DNA of 64,000 nt, taken from positions 124,001 through 188,000 of the forward strand of contig NZ_JAGINT010000002.1 of NCBI RefSeq assembly GCF_017876295.1, read 5' to 3'. How positions within the stretch are numbered: the first letter of the stretch is position 1; each line of letters begins with the position of its first letter. Shown here piece by piece: positions 40,078-47,893 of this stretch. The notes beneath the pieces were generated by a model. It saw only the letters and a list, made by a program, of their open reading frames with translations. It ran no database searches and was not told where the DNA came from. The DNA comes from Kribbella aluminosa (lineage in GTDB: Bacteria > Actinomycetota > Actinomycetes > Propionibacteriales > Kribbellaceae). A program made the translations under genes and the position numbers.

Positions 40078-40797
40078 TCAGGCGGACCCGGTTCGCGGAC
40101 CGCGCGGGGTCAGGGCCATGTGCAGCCGGTAGCGATCGGCACGGTACGCCGACCAGGACAGCTCGACGACCTTGCGGCCGGCGAACGTGGTGCGCTCGAG
40201 GACCAGCAGGGGTGCCCGCCGGGCCACGCCGAGCACCCGGGCGACGTGACCGTCGGCGTTGTCCGCCCGGACGGTCTGCTCACCGGAGGTGACGACGACG
40301 TCGTACTCACTCGCGAAAACGTCGTACAGAGTGCCGAGCTCGCGGCCGAGCAGGCCGGGGAAGAGCGCGGACGGGTAGTAGCCGACCTCGTAGGCCATCG
40401 GCGACGCGTCGGCGGTCCGGAGCCGCTCGACCCGGATCACCTTCGTGCCCTTCGCGACCCGCAGCCCTTTGGAGGTCTCGTCGGAGGCCTCGATCTCGCT
40501 CGCCGACAGCACCACGGTGCCGGGCTCGAGCCCGCGGGCCCGCATCTCCCGGGAGAACGAGGTGAGGTGCAGCTGGGAGTCGACCTGAGGGCCGGTGACG
40601 AAGGTCCCCTTGCCGTGCACCCGTTCCAGAGCGCCGGACTCGACCAGGTCGCTGATCGCCTGCCGGACGGTCACCCGGGAGACGTTCAGCTTGTCCACCA
40701 GGGCGCGCTCGGAGGGGATCGGGTCCCCGGGATGCAGCTCGACGTCGATCAGCCGTTCCAGCACCGATCGGACCTGGGCCCGCTTGGTCGCCACCAT
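40078..40797 (-). CDS. GntR/HutC-family regulator with UTRA domain (NagR/DasR-like)
   Basis: A 239-aa repressor. The winged HTH (about 7-72) has PIPSERALVDKLNVSRVTVR and the GKGTFV wing. The UTRA effector domain (about 90-235) has QLHLTSFSREMRARG, and ends LSWSAYRADRYRL. UTRA regulators of this type respond to amino-sugar phosphates. It diverges from a SIS-domain sugar-phosphate protein, across a gap with repeated GACCAG half-sites like the DasR site core. It probably controls amino-sugar use. Confidence 0.9.
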   Translation of the reverse strand: MVATKRAQVRSVLERLIDVELHPGDPIPSERALVDKLNVSRVTVRQAISDLVESGALERVHGKGTFVTGPQVDSQLHLTSFSREMRARGLEPGTVVLSASEIEASDETSKGLRVAKGTKVIRVERLRTADASPMAYEVGYYPSALFPGLLGRELGTLYDVFASEYDVVVTSGEQTVRADNADGHVARVLGVARRAPLLVLERTTFAGRKVVELSWSAYRADRYRLHMALTPRGPRTGSA

Positions 40798-40881
40798 GGA
40801 ATCTCGATCCTCCAGACCTGGACGGACCTCGGGGGTGCCCCGGGGCGCCGCGCACTGCTATGGTGCGCAGCATACCTGTTA

Positions 40882-40899
40882 AGACCAGATAGGACCAGT
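40882..40899. promoter_or_regulatory. Candidate GntR/DasR-type half-site direct repeat
   Basis: AGACCAGAT and AGGACCAGT follow each other at 40882-40890 and 40891-40899. Both contain GACCAG, half of the DasR consensus ACTGGTCTAGACCAGT, but as a direct rather than an inverted repeat. They run into the start of the SIS gene. Binding is inferred. Confidence 0.55.
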
Positions 40900-41956
40900 G
40901 ATCGTAGTGGTGTCTGTCCCCGCTCAGGAAACCCGGATGGCGGCCGAGATCGCCGAGCAGCCGGCGGCGCTCGCCGCGACGTTCGAGCATGTTCTGCCGC
41001 TGCGGCACGACATCACCCGGCTGGCCGCCGGGCGCCGGAACGTGATCTTCGTGGCCCGCGGCTCCTCGGACAACGCGAGCGTCTACGGCCGCTACCTGAC
41101 CGAGATCCACGCCGGCCGGCAGGCGTCACTGGCGGCGCCGTCGGTGGCCACGCTGTACGGCGCGAACCTCGACCTCTCGAACTCGCTGGTCGTCGCAGTC
41201 AGCCAGTCGGGCGCCACCCAGGAGATCGTCGACACGGCCGAGTGGGCGAAGCGCAACGGCGCCGCGATCGTCGGCATCACGAACGACGGCAACAGCCCGC
41301 TGGCGTCGACGGCCGACGTCGCGCTGATCACCCAGGCGGGCAAGGAACTCGCAGTACCGGCCACCAAGACGTACACGACCCAGCTGGCCGCCATCACCGT
41401 GGCCGTCGACGCGCTGGCGCCGCGCCCGGGGACACTGGACGCGGACATCGCCCGGGTTCCGGACGCGGCGACCAAGATGCTGTCGGGTTCGGTCGAGGCG
41501 GCCGCGGATCTGCTGGCGGGTGCGCACGACGTGCTCGCGAGCGGGCGGGGGCTGACCTTCGGTACGACGCTCGAGGTGGCACTGAAGCTCGAGGAGACCT
41601 GCCTGCAGCCGGTCCGCGGACTCTCGTACGCCGACCTCAAGCACGGCCCGATCGCGGTCGTCGACTCCGACCTGGTGACGATCCTGGTCGCGGCCGGCGA
41701 AGGCCCCGCACTGCCCGGCATGACCGAGCTGGCCGGCCTGGTGCGCGAGAAGGGCAGCAAGATCCTCGGCATCGGCGGCGACCCGACGTTCGCGGCCCGC
41801 TGCGACGTGAACCTGGTGGGCCCGGACCTTCCCGAGACGCTCGCGCCGCTCGCACTGGTCATCCCGGCCCAGCGCGCCATCGAGCTCCTGGCCCGCAAGC
41901 TCGGCCTCGACCCGGACGCGCCTCGCGGACTCCGCAAGGTCACCCAGACCGACTGA
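40898..41956 (+). CDS. SIS-domain sugar-phosphate isomerase/deaminase-like protein
   Basis: A 352-aa protein of two SIS domains, related to the isomerase half of GlmS and to NagB-II/AgaS deaminases. It has EIAEQPAAL, the sugar-phosphate loops VARGSSDNASVYGRY and AVSQSGATQEIVD, and the KLEETCLQPVRGLSYADLKHGP hinge with the catalytic Glu/His. It probably converts glucosamine- or galactosamine-6-phosphate-type substrates. The start is uncertain: GTG 40898, 40907 or 40910, or ATG 40937. A divergent UTRA regulator supports an amino-sugar role. Confidence 0.87.
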   Translation: MIVVVSVPAQETRMAAEIAEQPAALAATFEHVLPLRHDITRLAAGRRNVIFVARGSSDNASVYGRYLTEIHAGRQASLAAPSVATLYGANLDLSNSLVVAVSQSGATQEIVDTAEWAKRNGAAIVGITNDGNSPLASTADVALITQAGKELAVPATKTYTTQLAAITVAVDALAPRPGTLDADIARVPDAATKMLSGSVEAAADLLAGAHDVLASGRGLTFGTTLEVALKLEETCLQPVRGLSYADLKHGPIAVVDSDLVTILVAAGEGPALPGMTELAGLVREKGSKILGIGGDPTFAARCDVNLVGPDLPETLAPLALVIPAQRAIELLARKLGLDPDAPRGLRKVTQTD

Positions 41957-41957
41957 A

Positions 41958-41984
41958 CAAAGTGCTCACTGGGTGAGCACTTTG
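41958..41984. terminator. Perfect 12-bp inverted repeat behind the SIS gene
   Basis: CAAAGTGCTCAC (41958-41969) and GTGAGCACTTTG (41973-41984) pair fully around TGG, two bases behind the SIS stop and 52 bp before the VOC gene. It can be a terminator, but the compact GTGCTCAC-TGG-GTGAGCAC form also looks like a repressor operator for the VOC gene. Confidence 0.7.
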
Positions 41985-42036
41985 GCTGGAATCGTGGTGG
42001 TCATCAACCAGGAAGACCTGAGAGAGGACCACCACG

Positions 42037-42462
42037 ATGTTGCGAGGACTTGCGACCGTCAGCTTCTACGCCGCCGACGTGAAGGCGGCGCGGGACTGGT
42101 ACGAGAAGCTGCTGGGCGTCGAGGCGTACTACGCCGTGCCCAGTGCGGAGGACCCGGCGTACGTGGAGTTCCGGATCGGCGATCTGCAGGCCGAGCTGGG
42201 GATCATCGACGCCAAGTACGCGACACATCAGGTCGGGGCGGCGGCCGGCGCGATCATGTACTGGCACGTCGACGACCTCGCGGGCACGCTCGCCCGGCTG
42301 ATCGAGCTGGGTGCGACCGTCAACGAGGACATCGTTGAACGAGGCAACAACACCGGCTTCCGGACCGCCTCCGTCGTCGACCCGTTCGGCAACCTGCTCG
42401 GCATCATGACCAACCCCCACTACATCCAGGTCCTCGAGGACCTCAGAAGTCGATCCGCATAA
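42037..42462 (+). CDS. VOC-family (glyoxalase/bleomycin-resistance-like) protein
   Basis: A 141-aa VOC protein with a single glyoxalase fold: FYAADVKAARDWYEKLLG, the middle MYWHVDDLAGTL and the closing VVDPFGNLLGIMTN. Ligand residues for a metal are partly present (WHVDD His, DPFGN). Reaction unknown. An AGAGAGGACC site precedes ATG 42037. The 27-bp palindrome upstream may be its operator. Directly downstream lies gene debris on the opposite strand. Confidence 0.87.
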   Translation: MLRGLATVSFYAADVKAARDWYEKLLGVEAYYAVPSAEDPAYVEFRIGDLQAELGIIDAKYATHQVGAAAGAIMYWHVDDLAGTLARLIELGATVNEDIVERGNNTGFRTASVVDPFGNLLGIMTNPHYIQVLEDLRSRSA

Positions 42463-42620
42463 CGGCGCGACGGGACCTTCCGAGGCCCACGACTCCTTGG
42501 GGAGCATCCGGAAGCGCTGGCTCCAGCAGCGGGCGGTGTCTCCGGCCTCGCCGAAGATCGCCTGCAGATCGCTCCACGTCGCCTGATCGGCCGGGACGAC
42601 GGTGAGCTGCTCGGACCGGA
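42463..42620 (-). pseudogene. N-terminal fragment of a GNAT acetyltransferase gene
   Basis: On the minus strand the frame reads EQLTVVPADQATWSDLQAIF, continuing to RFRMLPKESWASEG. This is the opening of GNAT proteins that begin LTVRPATxADWxDLQxVF. After about 50 residues it runs into the end of the VOC gene and no acetyl-CoA motif follows, so it is a truncated remnant. It forms, with the adjacent fragment and a 17-bp repeat, part of the 405-bp gene-free stretch 42463-42867. Confidence 0.55.
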
Positions 42621-42639
42621 CAGCTTCGCGCGAACCCAC

Positions 42640-42673
42640 CGGGCGCACGCACGGACCGGGCGCACGCACGGAC
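42640..42673. repeat. Perfect 17-bp tandem duplication between two gene fragments
   Basis: CGGGCGCACGCACGGAC occurs twice in a row (42640-42656 and 42657-42673), exactly at the junction of the GNAT and DUF1905-like fragments. This suggests a slippage or end-joining scar. Confidence 0.8.
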
Positions 42674-42679
42674 TGGGAC

Positions 42680-42800
42680 CGCGCCCCACGAGGAGCCGAA
42701 CTTCGCGGCAGCGGCTCGCAAGGCGGCGCCGGTTTCGGGCGGCACGGTCACGAAGTAGTACGGCGCCGGGCCGCGATGTGCCCGTAGACGCGTTGGTTGC
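42680..42800 (-). pseudogene. Fragment of a DUF1905-like gene
   Basis: The minus strand reads RGPAPYYFVTVPPETGAALR and then GSSWGAVPVRA, matching the start of DUF1905-type proteins (xAPFxFVTVPxEExxxIR). No start codon leads in frame, and the frame breaks into low-complexity Arg/Ala sequence at the 17-bp repeat. It is therefore a remnant. The identification rests on one motif. Confidence 0.45.
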
Positions 42801-42867
42801 CATCGGCTAGCCTGAATTTCGTTGAAAGAAGAACTATTTGCTGAGCGAAATCGCAGCGGAGCAGCTG

Positions 42868-43971
42868 ATGCCTCGTCCAGTCGAGTTCTCACCGGGCTCG
42901 TTCGTCCACACGTTCTGGCCGGGGCGGGTGGTGTTCGGGGCGGGCACGCTGGCGCAGGTGGGCGACGAGGTGGCGGCCCTCGGGGTACGTCGGGTCCTCG
43001 TCGTAGACACCAGGTCCGCACGAGCCGCAGCCGACGCGGTCGAACAGCAGTTGGGCGACCGGTTCGCCGGCCGGATCGACGGTGTCACCCAACACGTCCC
43101 CACCGAACTCGCGAACGCCGCCCGCGCCACAGCACGCGACCTCAACGCCGACGCAATCGTCGCCATCGGCGGCGGCTCAGCAATCGGCCTCGCAAAAGCC
43201 GTCGCCCTCACAAGCGCGGGTGGTGGAGTGGTGATTGTTGCAGTGCCCACTACCTATGCAGGGTCGGAGATGACGCCGGTGTGGGGCGAGACGGCTGGTG
43301 GGAGTAAGGCGACGGGGGTGGATTCGCGGGTGTTGCCGCGGGTGGTGGTTTATGACGCGGCGTTGAGTCGGGGACTGCCGGTGAAGGTGACTGCGGCGAG
43401 TGTGGCGAATGCGATGGCGCATTGTGTGGAGGCGGTGTGGACGCCGCAGGCTGATCCGATCACCGAGGCGATCGCGGTCGAGGGGGTACGGGCGTTGGCT
43501 GCCGGTCTGCGGGCGGTACTGGTGGAGCCTGAGGATTTAGATGCTCGGGGCAAGCTTCTGTACGGCGCCTGCCTGGGAGGCTCGGCGCTGGCGACGGCCG
43601 GCACCGGTCTGCATCACAAGCTGTGCCATTTGCTTGGCGGCACCTACAACCTGCCACACGCGGAGACCCACGCCGCAGTACTTCCACAGGTGGCCCGCAT
43701 CAAAGCGCCCACGGTCCCGCAAAGCGCCGCCCGTCTCGCAGCCGCGCTGCGTGAAGACCCGAGGAATACCACGGATGCTGGCGATGGTGGGTTGGGGCGG
43801 GAGTTGTTCGAGTTGTTTCGGGGGGCGGGGGTGGCTGTGAGTTTGCGGGAGTTGGGGTTGGCGCGGGGGCAGGTGGATGAGGCGGTTGTGGGGTTTGGGG
43901 AATCGGTGGGTGTGGGTGACGAGGTGGTGCGGGAGATTCTGGTTCGGGCTTGGGACGGTGTGCGGCCTTGA
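42868..43971 (+). CDS. Maleylacetate reductase
   Basis: A 367-aa iron-type alcohol dehydrogenase family enzyme that reduces maleylacetate to 3-oxoadipate with NAD(P)H. Markers are the cofactor motif AIGGGSAIGLAKAVA, PTTYAGSEMTPVWGET, and the segment TGLHHKLCHLLGG with TYNLPHAETHA that distinguishes maleylacetate reductases. GGAG lies six bases ahead of ATG 42868; TTG 42838 is the alternative. It precedes hydroxyquinol dioxygenase by 9 bp. Stretches at 43210-43450 and 43780-43970 have strongly G/T-rich codons, unlike the rest. Confidence 0.92.
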   Translation: MPRPVEFSPGSFVHTFWPGRVVFGAGTLAQVGDEVAALGVRRVLVVDTRSARAAADAVEQQLGDRFAGRIDGVTQHVPTELANAARATARDLNADAIVAIGGGSAIGLAKAVALTSAGGGVVIVAVPTTYAGSEMTPVWGETAGGSKATGVDSRVLPRVVVYDAALSRGLPVKVTAASVANAMAHCVEAVWTPQADPITEAIAVEGVRALAAGLRAVLVEPEDLDARGKLLYGACLGGSALATAGTGLHHKLCHLLGGTYNLPHAETHAAVLPQVARIKAPTVPQSAARLAAALREDPRNTTDAGDGGLGRELFELFRGAGVAVSLRELGLARGQVDEAVVGFGESVGVGDEVVREILVRAWDGVRP

Positions 43972-43980
43972 GGAGGGTGG

Positions 43981-44853
43981 ATGGATCTGCAGGGTGGTGA
44001 GTTGACGGATGCGGTGGTGGGCAGTTTCGCGGGTAGTGGGAGCGAGCGCTACAAGGAAGTGATGAGCGCGCTGGTGCGGCACCTGCATGCGTTTGCGCGG
44101 GAGGTGGATCTCAGCGAGGACGAGTACTTCGCGGCGATCGGCTTCCTGACCAGGACGGGGCAGATGTCGACCGGGACGCGGCAGGAGTTCGTACTGCTGG
44201 CGGACGTGCTCGGGCTCTCGATGCTGACCGTCGGCCTGGGAAACCGGAAGCCGCCGGAGGCCACACAGTCGACCGTGTTCGGGCCGTTCTTCGTCGAGGG
44301 ATCGCCGGAGGTGCAGCTCGGTGACGACATCTCGAACGGCGCCCCGGGACAGCCGTGCCTGGTGAGCGGGCGGGTCCTGAACATCAAGGGCGAGCCGGTC
44401 GCCGGCGCGCTGGTCGAGACCTGGCAGGCCGACGAGGACGGGTTCTACGACGTACAGAAAGACCTCGATCGTCCGCAGAATCGTGCGCACCTGACAACCG
44501 ATGCCGATGGCAACTACAGGTTCTGGGCGGTGAAGCCGGTCGCGTACCCGATCCCGAGCGACGGCCCGGTCGGCGAGCTGCTGCGCGCCGGCGGGCGCGG
44601 TCCGATGCGACCGGCGCACATCCACTTCATGGTCACCGCTCCTGGATACGCACGGCTGATCACGCATGTCTTCGCGGCCGGCGACGAGTACCTCGACACC
44701 GACGCGGTGTTCGGCGTGAAGCAGTCGCTCATCGCGGACTTCGCCGAGCACCCGGCCGACGCCACGGCTCCGGACGGCACGTCGCCCGGAAGGCCTTTCT
44801 ACACAGTCGATTACGACCTCGTACTCGCGACCACCGAGGAGACCCGGCGCTGA
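43981..44853 (+). CDS. Hydroxyquinol 1,2-dioxygenase (intradiol ring cleavage)
   Basis: A 290-aa Fe(III) intradiol dioxygenase opening hydroxyquinol to maleylacetate. The N-terminal linker domain (about 1-95) has GFLTRTGQMSTGTRQEF. The catalytic domain has VFGPFFVEGSPEV, GALVETWQADEDGFYDVQ and the four iron ligands: two Tyr (GFYDV, VAYPIP) and two His (RPAHIHFMV). It is coupled to maleylacetate reductase, so together they turn hydroxyquinol into 3-oxoadipate. No hydroxylase making hydroxyquinol is adjacent. The first 60 bases share the G/T-rich codon bias. Confidence 0.92.
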   Translation: MDLQGGELTDAVVGSFAGSGSERYKEVMSALVRHLHAFAREVDLSEDEYFAAIGFLTRTGQMSTGTRQEFVLLADVLGLSMLTVGLGNRKPPEATQSTVFGPFFVEGSPEVQLGDDISNGAPGQPCLVSGRVLNIKGEPVAGALVETWQADEDGFYDVQKDLDRPQNRAHLTTDADGNYRFWAVKPVAYPIPSDGPVGELLRAGGRGPMRPAHIHFMVTAPGYARLITHVFAAGDEYLDTDAVFGVKQSLIADFAEHPADATAPDGTSPGRPFYTVDYDLVLATTEETRR

Positions 44854-44976
44854 TCACCACCGATGCGCTGATCGTCGACCGCGGCGCCGCCTCGCTGTTC
44901 CTACCGACCTTCGCGCCCGGCCGGGTGTGCAAGAAGACGGCACGTCATGGTCAGCTGGGCAGGGCAGGCAGAACTA

Positions 44977-45162
44977 CTAGGCCGCTGACGAGGTGTTCGA
45001 GCGGAGGATCTTGTCCAGGATTGCTGAGATCTCCGCGGTCTCGGCGTCCAGGAGGGTGATCAGGGCGACGCGCGACGTTTCCGAGCGTGCTTCGAGGGCG
45101 GCCGCGCTCAGTGCGCGGACGGTGCCCAGTTCGTGTATCAGTTCGTCCCACAGTGCGTTCAT
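44977..45162 (-). CDS. Small helical protein, unknown
   Basis: A 61-aa predicted protein (MNALWDELIHELGTVRALSA at the start, ending ILDKILRSNTSSAA) that should be one long helical hairpin. ATG 45162 is preceded by GGGGG at eight bases, a fair ribosome site, and codons follow the genomic bias. I know no family. It lies alone between the dioxygenase and GH13 genes. It may be real or a chance frame. Confidence 0.45.
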   Translation of the reverse strand: MNALWDELIHELGTVRALSAAALEARSETSRVALITLLDAETAEISAILDKILRSNTSSAA

Positions 45163-45254
45163 CGACAAAACCCCCATGTTCCCCGTCGCCAACGCCGGGC
45201 GACGAGAAGGCCTCACTTCTGTCGTCAATAACAACGGAGAGGCGTGGCCGAAGG

Positions 45255-46427
45255 TTACGAACTCGTCAAGAATTGCCATCCGTTCGCCGGGACCACCGGC
45301 GTGTCGGCGAGCGGAAACTGCTGGTCCTGGTCCGACACGTTGAGCAGCACCAGGACCCATTCGTCACCGTGCGTACTCCGCAGCGCGATGGTCTCATTGG
45401 TCAGGTGCTCGACGGTCGTCCGGGCGCGCACGAGCCACGGATGACGCCGCCGTACGCCGATCAGCTCCTGATGCAGGCGGTACGTCGGCCACCCGTACGG
45501 CGCCAGTTCGTCCGGATCGCTGGGGAACGCCGGCCGGATCGCGTCGTCCCCGCCGGCGCGCTCCTCCTTCAGGCCGCGGAACGCCTGCTCGTCCCCCGCA
45601 TACACACTCGGTACGCCGCCGACCGCGAACAGGATCGCCAGCGCATGGCCCAGGTGCCGCTCGTCCGAGAGCCGCGTCGCCAGCCGGGTCACGTCGTGGT
45701 TGCCGACGAAGGTCTGCGGTACGAACGCGTCGAGCAGCGCGTTGTGCCGCCCGAGCGCGTACGACAGCTCGAAGAAGTTGCGGTCGTTGAGCGAGCTCCA
45801 GATCGCCTTCCACAGTTCGTACTGCGTGACGGAGTCGAGCCCGCTCTTCTCTACGTACGCCGTGTAGTCGCGGTGGATGACCTCGCCGAAGTACCAGACG
45901 TCCCGGTCCCGCGGCAGCACGGTGCGCCAGAACTCGGGCGGTACGGCGTACGCGGCATCGAGGCGCCACGCGTCGACGCCGCGGTTGTTCCAGTACCGGA
46001 GCACGTCGCCGACGTACTGCGCGACCTCGGGGTTGCCGTGGTCCAGCGCCACCAGATGCTCGTGCCCCTCGAACGTGTCGCCACCGCGGAACCACTCCGG
46101 ATGCGTGAACGACCGGGCGACATGGTTGAAGACGCCGTCGAGAGCGACCCGGAGACCGCGGGCGTGCGCGGCGGCGATCAGGCGGTCGAAGTCGGCGTCG
46201 TCGCCGAGGCGCGGGTCGATCCGGAAGTGGTCGACCGTGTCGTACCCGTGGGTCTCCGAGGCGAAGACCGGGCCGAGGAGCAGCCCCGAGCAGCCGAGGT
46301 CGATCGCGTAGTCGAGCCAGTTCTCCAACCGGGGCAGGCGATGCACGACGCCCGGCACCGCGGCAGGCTCGGCTCCGGTGAAGCCGAGCGGGTACAGGTG
46401 CCACCAGATCGCGTGGTCAGGCCACAT
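45255..46427 (-). CDS. GH13 alpha-amylase-family glycoside hydrolase
   Basis: A 390-aa cytoplasmic GH13 enzyme. The (beta/alpha)8 motifs are clear: region I ALDGVFNH, region II VDAWRLDAA with nucleophile Asp157, region III YFGEVIH with acid Glu182, and region IV VGNHDVT with Asp245. It lacks a signal peptide and is short, as in trehalose- or maltodextrin-related enzymes; the exact specificity is unknown. GAGGAGG lies four bases before ATG 46427. It overlaps the FUSC gene by 11 bp and is probably cotranscribed with it. Confidence 0.92.
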   Translation of the reverse strand: MWPDHAIWWHLYPLGFTGAEPAAVPGVVHRLPRLENWLDYAIDLGCSGLLLGPVFASETHGYDTVDHFRIDPRLGDDADFDRLIAAAHARGLRVALDGVFNHVARSFTHPEWFRGGDTFEGHEHLVALDHGNPEVAQYVGDVLRYWNNRGVDAWRLDAAYAVPPEFWRTVLPRDRDVWYFGEVIHRDYTAYVEKSGLDSVTQYELWKAIWSSLNDRNFFELSYALGRHNALLDAFVPQTFVGNHDVTRLATRLSDERHLGHALAILFAVGGVPSVYAGDEQAFRGLKEERAGGDDAIRPAFPSDPDELAPYGWPTYRLHQELIGVRRRHPWLVRARTTVEHLTNETIALRSTHGDEWVLVLLNVSDQDQQFPLADTPVVPANGWQFLTSS

Positions 46428-47421
46428 GACGCCTCCTCAGCATCAGCGTAGGGATGATCGCGAGCAGGCAGCCGATCACGGTGTCGACCAGGCGGTACCC
46501 GATCGTCGAGAATTCCGGCGTACGGCCGAGATCCATCAGCAGGACGACGAGCGGGGTCATGATCGTCGCGTAGGCGGCGTAGTTGCGCTCCTTCAGCAAC
46601 GGACGGAGACCGGCCAGTACGCCGGCCACGGCGACGATCAGCCAGGACGGCGGCACCCAGAGGACGAGTGCACCGCCGAGCAGTACGCCGGCGCAGGTGC
46701 CGAGGCAGCGTTGCGTTGCCCGGAGCAAGGATCCGCCGCGGCGCCGGACCACGATCACCACGGCGAGCGCGATCCAGTACGACCTCTGCTGGTGCCAGAA
46801 CGCGCCGATCGTCATCGCGACCGCCAGCGGCGGGACGAGGCGTACGGCGTACTGCCACCCGTCGAAGGTCCGCAGGTTTCCCCGCCAACGCCGCCAGAGC
46901 TGCCGGTACGTCGGGCCACCCGCGACCTCCGGAGCGAGAAACGGCGCGGCTGCCACCGACAGCACGATCGCCCAGAGCACACCAACCGCGAACCAGCGCG
47001 CAACCTGCCACACATCCGCTCCACCGAGACCCGTCGCCATCACAAGGAAGGTGAGAAACCGCGCTGCCGCCTCAGCCGTCCCCCGGCTGAACCCACCGAC
47101 CACGGCGGCGACTGCGGCAAGCAGCACCACACCGACGCCGCCCCACCACCCTCGACCGCCCAACCACACCCCAGCAACCGCCCCCGCCGTCACAACGACT
47201 CCAACGGCACTTTGTGCACCGGCCAACCATGAAAACCGCTCGCGGATGGTCGGTGGGGGCACAAAGTTGCCGATTGCCAGGGAGCCGAGGGCGGCGAAGG
47301 AGGCTTGGGCGAGGTGGTCGGTGGCGACGCCGTACACGACGAGTCCGGTCATGGCGAGGGCAGCGGCGACCAGGCGAGCCGGAGGGACGGGTGTCTCTCG
47401 CGACCAATGGACGATGCTCAT
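46417..47421 (-). CDS. FUSC-like membrane protein (aromatic/organic acid efflux type)
   Basis: A 334-aa integral membrane protein with two sets of helices in the FUSC/YccS/AaeB plan: an N-terminal bundle (LVAAALAMTGLVVYGVAT), then a conserved segment ending SYWIALAVVIVVRRRGGSLL and LGTCAGVLLGGALVLW. Members export aromatic acids or stress compounds. A long inverted repeat is embedded in its codons (47206-47271). It diverges from a MarR gene, whose palindromic operator begins 3 bp upstream of ATG 47421. Induction by a phenolic ligand of MarR is likely (inference). Confidence 0.85.
   Translation of the reverse strand: MSIVHWSRETPVPPARLVAAALAMTGLVVYGVATDHLAQASFAALGSLAIGNFVPPPTIRERFSWLAGAQSAVGVVVTAGAVAGVWLGGRGWWGGVGVVLLAAVAAVVGGFSRGTAEAAARFLTFLVMATGLGGADVWQVARWFAVGVLWAIVLSVAAAPFLAPEVAGGPTYRQLWRRWRGNLRTFDGWQYAVRLVPPLAVAMTIGAFWHQQRSYWIALAVVIVVRRRGGSLLRATQRCLGTCAGVLLGGALVLWVPPSWLIVAVAGVLAGLRPLLKERNYAAYATIMTPLVVLLMDLGRTPEFSTIGYRLVDTVIGCLLAIIPTLMLRRRHVA
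47206..47271. repeat. Long inverted repeat inside the FUSC coding region (element B)
   Basis: Arms at 47206-47230 and 47246-47271 pair imperfectly (one indel, few mismatches) around a 15-bp spacer. The right arm shares 22 of 27 positions with the right arm of element A near 2130 (common core GTGGG and CACAAAGTTGCCG). Here the arms are translated as part of the protein. Confidence 0.65.
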
Positions 47422-47423
47422 TG

Positions 47424-47436
47424 TAAGCTGAGCTTA
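47424..47436. promoter_or_regulatory. Candidate MarR operator
   Basis: Perfect 13-bp palindrome TAAGCT-G-AGCTTA, two bases from the FUSC start codon and 34 bp ahead of the MarR start. A third TAAGC occurs at 47443-47447. Placement fits autoregulation and repression of FUSC. Confidence 0.78.
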
Positions 47437-47470
47437 GCATTAGTAAGCGGCAACCCATGAGGAGTAGTAA

Positions 47471-47893
47471 GTGGAAGCGTATGAAACGGCGGTTGCGCTG
47501 CGGCGGGCGAGTACGCGGTTGGCGCTGCGGTTGCGGGCTGAGCGGACCGGTGACGGCCTCGGCAGCACCGGCGTCGCCGTGCTCGGGCAGCTGCACCGGC
47601 GGGGCAACCTCACGGCGAGCGAGATCGCCGCGGCGGAGCGAGTCCAGCCGCAGTCCCTCACGCGGGTGCTGGCGAGCATCGAGGAGCAGGGGCTGATCAA
47701 GCGCCACCAAGACCCGCACGACCGCCGGCGCCAGACGATCGAGCTCACCACGGCTGGCCGCGAGCTTCTGAAACACCACATGAAGAGCTCGGACGACTGG
47801 CTGGCGGAGGCGATCTCGCAGCGGCTCAATCCGACGGAGCAGGCTGTGCTGCAGCTGGCGGCAGGGATTCTGGATCAGCTGCTGGACGGCTGA
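47471..47893 (+). CDS. MarR-family regulator
   Basis: A 140-aa winged-helix protein: the core HTH is LTASEIAAAERVQPQSLTRV and the wing is KRHQDPHDRRRQTIELT with the invariant DxRxR-like tip. GAGGAG lies six bases ahead of GTG 47471. It diverges from the FUSC transporter and should control it through the TAAGCTGAGCTTA palindrome, releasing on binding a phenolic or similar ligand. Its 3' end overlaps the convergent methyltransferase gene by 19 bp. Confidence 0.92.
   Translation: MEAYETAVALRRASTRLALRLRAERTGDGLGSTGVAVLGQLHRRGNLTASEIAAAERVQPQSLTRVLASIEEQGLIKRHQDPHDRRRQTIELTTAGRELLKHHMKSSDDWLAEAISQRLNPTEQAVLQLAAGILDQLLDG

Noticed and set aside
39001..41976. Long + strand frame across fba, the GntR gene and the SIS gene
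   Set aside because: It runs antisense to fba and the GntR gene and out of frame with SIS; composition is that of a shadow frame.
44854..44976. Continuation in another frame after the dioxygenase as a start of a further catabolic gene
   Set aside because: It reads about 25 plausible residues and then degenerates; no motif identifies it.
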